A stretch of DNA of 35,447 nucleotides from a bacterium (lineage in GTDB: Bacteria; Patescibacteriota; Minisyncoccia; UBA6257; Colwellbacteraceae), in contig JAJZPD010000001.1 of NCBI GenBank assembly GCA_021811305.1, positions 1-35,447 on the forward strand, in the 5' to 3' direction. The translations under genes and the position numbers were made by a program. The notes under the pieces are model-generated. The model was given only the letters and a program-made list of their open reading frames with translations. It searched no databases and was not told the origin of the DNA. Positions 30,306-35,447 of this stretch are shown here, piece by piece. Every line of letters starts with the position of its first letter. Position 1 is the first letter of the stretch.

Positions 30306-31745
30306 TTACAGCCTTTCATAAAGGCGGCCTATATCCAGAATATCCTTTTCCCGCCAAGGCTTTCCCATCAACTGGAAACCGATCGGAAGTTTTCCTTCGC
30401 GCCCGCGCACCGGCATCGAAACAGCCGGCAGCCCAGCTAAGTTGGCGGGGATAGTGAAGATATCCGACAGATACATTTGCAGCGGATCATTAGCCTTCTC
30501 CCCTATCTTAAAAGCCGGCGTAGGCGTAACCGGAGCGAGTATCACGTCCACTTCTCTAAATGCCTCGTCAAAGTCTTTCTTAATCAAGCTGCGCGCTTTT
30601 TGCGCCTTGAGATAATAAGCGTCGTAATATCCGGCGGATAAAGCGAAAGTTCCAAGTAAAATCCTCCGTTTGGTCTCCGGCCCGAATCCGTAGCTGCGGT
30701 TGTACAGATAAAGATCCAACAAACTCGGGCGTCCTGAACGGGGCGGCGGCGAGTAGCGGAGACCGTCGTAGCGAGCCAGGTTGGTGCTAACCTCGGCCGG
30801 CATTATCAGATAATAAACGGCTACCGCATACTTAGTGTGCGGCAAGGAAATCTTTTTAAGATTTATTTTGAGAGACTTTAAATCCTCAATAACCTTTTCC
30901 ATCTCCCCCCGTACCTCCGGATCCAATCCTTCGCCGAAATACTCGTCGGGAATGCCTATTTTTAATTCTCTTATCCTTTCCAGGTCGGGATCAGCGGTCA
31001 AATCGTGGTAGTCGGCGTCAACGCTCGTTGAATCTTTCGGATCAATTCCAGCTATTGCCTGAAAAAGTGTAGCCGCATCCTCGGCATTCTTGGCGATCGG
31101 ACCTATTTGATCTAAAGAAGAAGCCATGGCGATGGCGCCGAATCTGGAAACAGCTCCGTAGGTAGGCTTTAGTCCGACAACTCCGCAGAAAGCCGCGGGT
31201 TCCCGGACTGAGCCGCCGGTGTCCGTTCCTAAAGCTCCGATAGCCATATGCGCCGCAACCGCCGCCGCCGAGCCGCCGGATGAGCCGCCGGCCACCCTCT
31301 CCGAATCATGCGGATTGCGGGTGACGCCGAAAGCAGAGTTCTCGGTGGAGGAGCCCATGGCAAACTCGTCCAGGTTAGTCTTGCCGATAAAAATCGCTCC
31401 CCTCTTTTTCAGCTTGGCAATCACCTCGGCGTCATAAGGAGCGCTATAATTTTCCAGAATCTTCGAAGCGGCCGTCGCCGGCAAACCTTCAACCAATATA
31501 TTGTCCTTAATAGCCAATGGCACGCCGGCTAAGACTCCGGGGTCGTCCCCTTCCGCCAGCCTGACGTCGATCTTCGAGGCGGCCTCAAGAGCTTGATCGC
31601 GATGCAAGCTTAAGAAAGCATTCAATTCCGAATTCTTCTCCTCGGCGAAATCGAAGAAAAACTTCGTAATCTCGAACGTTGAAAAGGACTTGTTAAGCAA
31701 GCCTTCGCGAAAGCTCTTGATTGTCAGATCCCTTAAGTTAAGCAT
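30306..31745 (-). CDS. gatA: Aspartyl/glutamyl-tRNA amidotransferase subunit A
   Basis: 479 residues of the amidase-signature family. The Ser-cisSer-Lys triad is visible: Lys in AIKDNILVEG, the serines in GGSSGGSAAAVAA and GTDTGGSVREPAAFCGVVGL. It releases ammonia from Gln to amidate Glu-tRNA-Gln or Asp-tRNA-Asn, with GatB and GatC. It overlaps gatC by 8 bases. gatB is not in the window. Confidence 0.97.
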   Translation of the reverse strand: MLNLRDLTIKSFREGLLNKSFSTFEITKFFFDFAEEKNSELNAFLSLHRDQALEAASKIDVRLAEGDDPGVLAGVPLAIKDNILVEGLPATAASKILENYSAPYDAEVIAKLKKRGAIFIGKTNLDEFAMGSSTENSAFGVTRNPHDSERVAGGSSGGSAAAVAAHMAIGALGTDTGGSVREPAAFCGVVGLKPTYGAVSRFGAIAMASSLDQIGPIAKNAEDAATLFQAIAGIDPKDSTSVDADYHDLTADPDLERIRELKIGIPDEYFGEGLDPEVRGEMEKVIEDLKSLKINLKKISLPHTKYAVAVYYLIMPAEVSTNLARYDGLRYSPPPRSGRPSLLDLYLYNRSYGFGPETKRRILLGTFALSAGYYDAYYLKAQKARSLIKKDFDEAFREVDVILAPVTPTPAFKIGEKANDPLQMYLSDIFTIPANLAGLPAVSMPVRGREGKLPIGFQLMGKPWREKDILDIGRLYERL

Positions 31746-32031
31746 TGCTTTCGCCGAAAACCGGCGGCGTTTTCAGTGACTCTCCTTCTTTAACAGAAAA
31801 ATCCTCGCGTCCCAGCCCTTGGCACGGCCAGTCGGCGGCATCGGCTCGGAAGCGGTTCACCAGGCTGGTTCCTCCAGACATCGGCTCAACCGCGTCGGTT
31901 TTTAGCTCGTTTAAAACCTCAAAATAGCCGATTATCTCACGCATATTATCCAGTAGGCCGACCTCTTCCCCTTCCAGGGAAACTCGGGCCAATTCCGAAA
32001 GCTTCCTAATATCGCTTTCCTTTAATTCCAT
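31738..32031 (-). CDS. gatC: Aspartyl/glutamyl-tRNA amidotransferase subunit C
   Basis: 97 residues starting MELKESDIRKLSELARVSLE, with the GatC pattern LLDNMREIIGYFEVLNELKT, DAVEPMSG and the C-terminal FRADAADWP...VKEGESLKTPPVFGE. It stabilises the GatA-GatB complex. First of the gatC-gatA pair. TAATAT lies 6 bases before the ATG, possibly leaderless, but the -35 is poor. Confidence 0.95.
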   Translation of the reverse strand: MELKESDIRKLSELARVSLEGEEVGLLDNMREIIGYFEVLNELKTDAVEPMSGGTSLVNRFRADAADWPCQGLGREDFSVKEGESLKTPPVFGESNA

Positions 32032-32080
32032 ATTCGCATATTAACACATCACTAAATCTTCCGGAACAGACGAGTCAAAC

Positions 32081-32116
32081 TAAAAGCGGCTTTCCTTTAT
32101 TTCAAAGAAAGCCGCT
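32081..32116 (-). terminator. Terminator after the 171-aa gene
   Basis: AGCGGCTTTC (32085-32094) pairs with GAAAGCCGCT (32107-32116); on the minus strand a TTTTAG run follows. It is 38 bases after the stop. Confidence 0.75.
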
Positions 32117-32153
32117 CATGACGACTGTTTACCACTAGAGGAGGACACTTGCA

Positions 32154-32669
32154 CTACGCTCGCCTGCCCTTCGATTGGTGTGAGCGCTGAGGCTTAGCCT
32201 GGATCGGACGCGTCGCCGGCTGCCCGGCCGGAGGGAAGAACTTGACGATGGTTTCCGTAAGCTCGCCAGTCTCTTTGCTGGTGAAACGCTTCATGGAGTC
32301 GTCGTCCCAGGAAGAGGCGATCGTGTCGAACCAGCGTAAGATACCTTCATCCGAGGCAGGCATCCCGAGGTGGCGCTCGATCCAGTATGGGACGAACGCC
32401 ATCAGATACTCGAAAATGTCGCCTACCTTATAGGGAAAGGCAATCTGGAACGCCGAGAGCTTAGAAGCCAGAATGGCTCGCAGCCCATCCCAACGATCGG
32501 AAATGCCTTGATTACCAAATGCGTCAACGACTGGACGCATTCGACGTTCAAGTCGCTCCATCCAGAAAACGACTCCGGTCTCACGATCTACGTCCCGCAT
32601 CATAGCTCCCTCCTTTCGCAAGAGCAGCGGGTCACTCCTATCGGGAAACAGTGGATGCTGAAGAGCCAT
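32154..32669 (-). CDS. Unknown soluble protein, 171 aa
   Basis: It starts MALQHPLFPDRSDPLLLRKE and ends in a basic disordered tail (PATRPIQAKPQRSHQSKGRR). The middle is helical and Trp-rich (VVFWMERLERRMRPVVDAFG, YLMAFVPYWIERHLGMPASD). I do not recognise a family. The ATG at 32669 has AAAGGAGG 8 bases upstream. A second in-frame ATG at 32603 also has GGAGGG at good spacing, so a 149-residue form is possible. A one-gene unit with promoter and terminator. Confidence 0.65.
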   Translation of the reverse strand: MALQHPLFPDRSDPLLLRKEGAMMRDVDRETGVVFWMERLERRMRPVVDAFGNQGISDRWDGLRAILASKLSAFQIAFPYKVGDIFEYLMAFVPYWIERHLGMPASDEGILRWFDTIASSWDDDSMKRFTSKETGELTETIVKFFPPAGQPATRPIQAKPQRSHQSKGRRA

Positions 32670-32703
32670 TTCCCAAGCCTCCTTTGGCTCAGATTGGATT
32701 TAT

Positions 32704-32731
32704 ATTGTATCACAGATTTCCAGGGTGTGAA
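32704..32731 (-). promoter_or_regulatory. Promoter of the 171-aa gene
   Basis: On the minus strand TTCACA, 16 bases, TACAAT. The leader to the ATG would be about 28 bases and holds the Shine-Dalgarno. Confidence 0.55.
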
Positions 32732-32852
32732 GTAGCCCAAAATAAGAGACTATGCTTGCCGGCAAACAATATCCTTCGACGCGACTCAGGATATTTTCAT
32801 CTACTATTTCTATATGTCCTCGCCGCAAGCGGCGATGTATATTGTAGCTGAA

Positions 32853-32888
32853 AATAAAAAAAGGAGCCTCTCATAAAAAAGAGGCTCC
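32853..32888 (-). terminator. Terminator after the 3D-domain gene
   Basis: On the minus strand GGAGCCTCT pairs with AGAGGCTCC across an 8-base loop, followed by a run of seven T. It is 8 bases after the stop. Confidence 0.9.
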
Positions 32889-32896
32889 AGCCGATG

Positions 32897-33505
32897 TTAC
32901 GGTGTCGGAGCTTTACACGCATCAGAGACCTTGCCTGAAGATGGCGGAATAGCCAAAATCTGGATCGAGATAGACTTAACTCCCCACTGACCAGCATCGC
33001 TGTTAGAAGGGAACCAGATATCGATCCGCCATCCCTTGATAGCACCTCCGGTATCCTCCGCGTGGAAGATCGTTCCGGGGAACTCCGGGATCTCGACATA
33101 AGATCCCAGCGGGATGAAATTAGGATCCACAGCAATCTCGCCCCAACGAGGTTGGGTCATAGTTGCAGTACAAGCGCCGACACCAGATGAATATCCTGTA
33201 GCTAGAACCTGAACGGTTCTGGACACGGGATATTCTGCCTGCGCATTCTCCAGGAGTCTCGAGTTAGTAGGATCGTTGTCTACTGCGATCATATGCGTCC
33301 GCTTTCCTACAACACTCTCTCCGAGAGCGTTGCTGCGCTGCTTTGTGAAAGCCATCGACTGCATCGCCATAGCGATTTTTACAATCGAGTAGTCTTTAGC
33401 CGAAGACGACACCGTCTTCGTCGCGGAACCGTGAATCGACGATAACCCCACCGCCGCAGCGGCGATCAAACTGATCGCGCTGAGCGATCCTATCCTTCTC
33501 TTCAA
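32897..33505 (-). CDS. Secreted 3D-domain protein (MltA-like beta barrel)
   Basis: 202 residues. A signal peptide (MKRRIGSLSAISLIAAAAVG to about residue 28, HGSA) is followed by a linker and a C-terminal 3D domain: LATGYSSGVGACTATM, WGEIAVDPNFIPLGSYVEIP, FHAEDTGGAIKGWRIDIWFP. The three Asp of the 3D signature are in VDP, EDTG and IDIW. The domain occurs in peptidoglycan-cleaving proteins, so wall remodelling is likely. The start is TTG at 33505, fixed by AAGGAGG 8 bases upstream. A one-gene unit with a near-consensus promoter. Confidence 0.88.
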   Translation of the reverse strand: MKRRIGSLSAISLIAAAAVGLSSIHGSATKTVSSSAKDYSIVKIAMAMQSMAFTKQRSNALGESVVGKRTHMIAVDNDPTNSRLLENAQAEYPVSRTVQVLATGYSSGVGACTATMTQPRWGEIAVDPNFIPLGSYVEIPEFPGTIFHAEDTGGAIKGWRIDIWFPSNSDAGQWGVKSISIQILAIPPSSGKVSDACKAPTP

Positions 33506-33552
33506 TCCGATTACCTCCTTGGCCCATGCTAAATTCTTAAGGAACTAAAATC

Positions 33553-33581
33553 TTTATAGCAGCAAAAAACCACTTTGTCAA
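33553..33581 (-). promoter_or_regulatory. Strong promoter of the 3D-domain gene
   Basis: On the minus strand TTGACA, 17 bases, TATAAA, close to consensus. Start expected near 33546, leader about 41 bases. Confidence 0.85.
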
Positions 33582-33613
33582 GCGCTGGAGCGGGTTTTTC
33601 GGCTTTTAGCCGC

Positions 33614-35447
33614 CTATTTTCCGGCCAGCCTTAAAAACCCTTCTTCTCCGATCACCCGGATGCCGAGTTCTCTGGCCTTTTGCAACTTCGATCCCGGATT
33701 TTCTCCGGCCACCACCAGCGTGGTTTGCCTGCCGACCGATTCGGAGACGTCCCCGCCGAGCGCCCTGATCCTCTCCTTCGCCTCTTCTCGTGGCATAGTT
33801 TGCAACGTCCCGGTAAGGACAACGATTTGTCCGGATAATTTTCCCTTCGCCTCTGCCTTCATCGGCAACAAGCGTACGCCGTTCCGTTCCAATTTTTCCA
33901 AGAAACGCATGTTGTGTTGGTCTTTAAACCATGAGGTTATGCTTTCCGCCACCTTCGGCCCGATATCCGGCAGCTCCTCGAGGCCGCTAACCCCCATCTC
34001 TTTAACTATTCCGGACAGCTGGCTGATTTTTATTTCCTTCATCCCAAGGCGTCTGGCAAAGGCCGCGGTCAGCGTTTGGGCAGTCTCCTCGCCAACGTGT
34101 AGGATGCCGAGGCTGTAAATAAGCCGAGACAGTTCGACGGACTTTTTCTCCCCGATCTCTTCAACTATTTTTTCAGCGGATCTTTCTCCGAATCTTTCCA
34201 AAGCGGCAACGTCCCCTTTTTGGAGAGAAAAGATATCGGCCGCGTCGGAGATCAATCCCTCGTCCACGAATCTATCCAAAGCTTTCGGCCCTAATCCACG
34301 GATATCGAAAGCCGATCTGGAAACCAAATGGCGCATCAGTTCGCGGTTCCGCGCGCCGCACTTAGGATTGGAACAGCGGTAGAAAACCCCGACTTTTTCC
34401 ACTTTGGAGCCGTCGACCGGGCAAGTCTCCGGCATTCGGAACTCTTTCTCCCTGCCGGTGCGCATTTTGGCCAGGACCGAAGTGATCTGCGGTATCACAT
34501 CTCCGGCGCGGCTGATCACGACCGTATCCCCGATTTTCAGGCCGAGCTTCCGAATCTGGTCCAAGTTGTGCAACGTCGCATGGGAAATCCTGACGCCGCC
34601 AACCTCGACCGGACGCAACTCCGCCACCGGAGTCAGCGTCCCCGTCCGCCCCACCTGTACCAGAATATTCTGAACTATGGTCGTCGCCTCGCGCGGAGAG
34701 AATTTGTAGGCGATGGCCGCTCGCGGCGCCTTGCCGACAACTCCCGCCTCTCCGTAAATATCGTTGTTGTTAAGGATAATAACTATCCCGTCGATCTCAT
34801 AATCAAGCTTCTCGCGGTGCTTTTCCCAGTAATCGCGGAACTCGAAGACCTCCTCTAGCGACTGGACCAGGCGGTTGTTCGGATTGGTTTTGAAGCCGAG
34901 CTCCTTCAGCTTCTCATGCTCTTTCTTGTGCTTCGTTAGGCCGAATCCGCTCACAATATCGTAGGCGAAAGAGTCCAGTCTGCGGCTAGCGGTGATCTTC
35001 GGGTCGAGCTGGCGAACCGAACCGGCGGCGATGTTGCGCGGATTGGCATATGCCTTGGCTCCCGCTTTTTCTTGCTCGCGGTTGATGCGTTCGAATTCTT
35101 TCCTACTCAAAAAAACCTCCCCGCGGACCACCAAGCGGCGCGGAATCTTCTTTTCTCTATCGGCCATTAAGGAAAGCGGAATTGGCTCGACGGTTTTCAA
35201 GTTCTGAGTAACGTCTTCGCCGACAACGCCGTCCCCTCTGGTCGAACCCTGGACGAAGACGCCGTCCTCGTAAACCAGTTCGATGGCCAGCCCGTCGATT
35301 TTCAGCTCTACGTAAAACTCCCGCTTAACCTTCCGGTTCAAATAATTCTCCAGCCGCTCCAGCCAGGCTTGGACATCCTCTCTGCTGAAGGCGTCATTGA
35401 AAGAAAGCATCGTCTCCTCATGTCGGACCTTCTTAAACTCCTTAAGC
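33614..35447 (-). CDS. ligA: NAD-dependent DNA ligase LigA (partial, N-terminus outside the window)
   Basis: The frame is open to the window edge; the first visible residues LKEFKKVRHEETMLSFNDAF belong to the end of domain Ia. The AMP-accepting Lys is in YVELKIDGLAIEL. Then come the OB fold, a Cys4 zinc finger (CPVDGSKVEKVGVFYRCSNP, KCGARN), helix-hairpin-helix repeats (GLEELPDIGPKVAESITSWF) and a C-terminal BRCT (GQIVVLTGTLQTMPREEAKE). It seals nicks in replication and repair. About 610 residues are visible of a usual 670. An ATG at 35410 is internal. Confidence 0.97.
   Translation of the reverse strand, partial: LKEFKKVRHEETMLSFNDAFSREDVQAWLERLENYLNRKVKREFYVELKIDGLAIELVYEDGVFVQGSTRGDGVVGEDVTQNLKTVEPIPLSLMADREKKIPRRLVVRGEVFLSRKEFERINREQEKAGAKAYANPRNIAAGSVRQLDPKITASRRLDSFAYDIVSGFGLTKHKKEHEKLKELGFKTNPNNRLVQSLEEVFEFRDYWEKHREKLDYEIDGIVIILNNNDIYGEAGVVGKAPRAAIAYKFSPREATTIVQNILVQVGRTGTLTPVAELRPVEVGGVRISHATLHNLDQIRKLGLKIGDTVVISRAGDVIPQITSVLAKMRTGREKEFRMPETCPVDGSKVEKVGVFYRCSNPKCGARNRELMRHLVSRSAFDIRGLGPKALDRFVDEGLISDAADIFSLQKGDVAALERFGERSAEKIVEEIGEKKSVELSRLIYSLGILHVGEETAQTLTAAFARRLGMKEIKISQLSGIVKEMGVSGLEELPDIGPKVAESITSWFKDQHNMRFLEKLERNGVRLLPMKAEAKGKLSGQIVVLTGTLQTMPREEAKERIRALGGDVSESVGRQTTLVVAGENPGSKLQKARELGIRVIGEEGFLRLAGK

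Overview
ORGANISM. The window reads as a reduced bacterial genome of the Patescibacteria (Candidate Phyla Radiation), most likely Parcubacteria. This is inferred from short variants of core proteins: an SMC without a hinge, a one-core-domain EF-Ts, a PheT without its tRNA-binding insert, and a MurF without the N-terminal domain. A type IV pilin fused to a LamG lectin domain, almost no Shine-Dalgarno sequences and tRNAs mostly lacking encoded CCA point the same way. TGA is used as a stop (secA, pheT), so this is not a code-25 lineage. Species cannot be named. LAYOUT. All clear protein genes lie on the minus strand, so the order below is from high to low coordinate. (1) 35447-30300: ligA (5' end cut), a secreted 3D-domain protein, an unknown 171-aa protein, then gatC-gatA. 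(2) 30064-28438: the plus-strand tRNAs Asp, Met and fMet, with an unknown 211-aa minus-strand gene between Met and fMet. (3) 28359-24167: pheS-pheT-pilin/LamG. (4) 23775-17223: a 68-aa protein, rpmF, nusB-rnc-smc, rpsP-khpA-trmD, rpsB-tsf and a small membrane protein. (5) 16923-15087: tRNAs Tyr, Thr, Thr, then rpmG, rplJ-rplL with an L10 leader, and tRNA-Val. (6) 14660-10069: mraZ-rsmH-ftsL-ftsI-murF, a division and wall cluster behind a strong promoter. (7) 10009-6305: tRNA-Glu, a membrane protein, rplU, murD-murC. (8) 6227-5837: a lone plus-strand transcription unit, either a structured RNA or an 84-aa protein. (9) 5806-1: a sugar nucleotidyltransferase, murB, a 16-aa Lys/Ala peptide, hpf-secA, two small conserved genes and csaA (cut). 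HOW IT WORKS TOGETHER. MurB, MurC, MurD and MurF make the peptidoglycan precursor and FtsI cross-links it at the septum. MraZ, RsmH and FtsL belong to the same division cluster. SecA exports the pilin and the 3D protein. The rest is translation, ribosome biogenesis and chromosome maintenance. NOTABLE. First, a family of AAAAGCG/GCGCAAA inverted-repeat elements starts within about ten bases of gene 3' ends; two of these ends are detached copies of tRNA 3' ends. Second, two divergent promoter pairs share a single TTGACAA core that serves as -35 in both directions, with an RNA or orphan unit on one side and a leaderless protein gene on the other. Third, six genes look leaderless (-10 box 7 to 9 nt before ATG), whereas a few single-gene units carry a strong Shine-Dalgarno sequence and their own terminator. 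Fourth, three TTATCCACA boxes lie in the mraZ leader.
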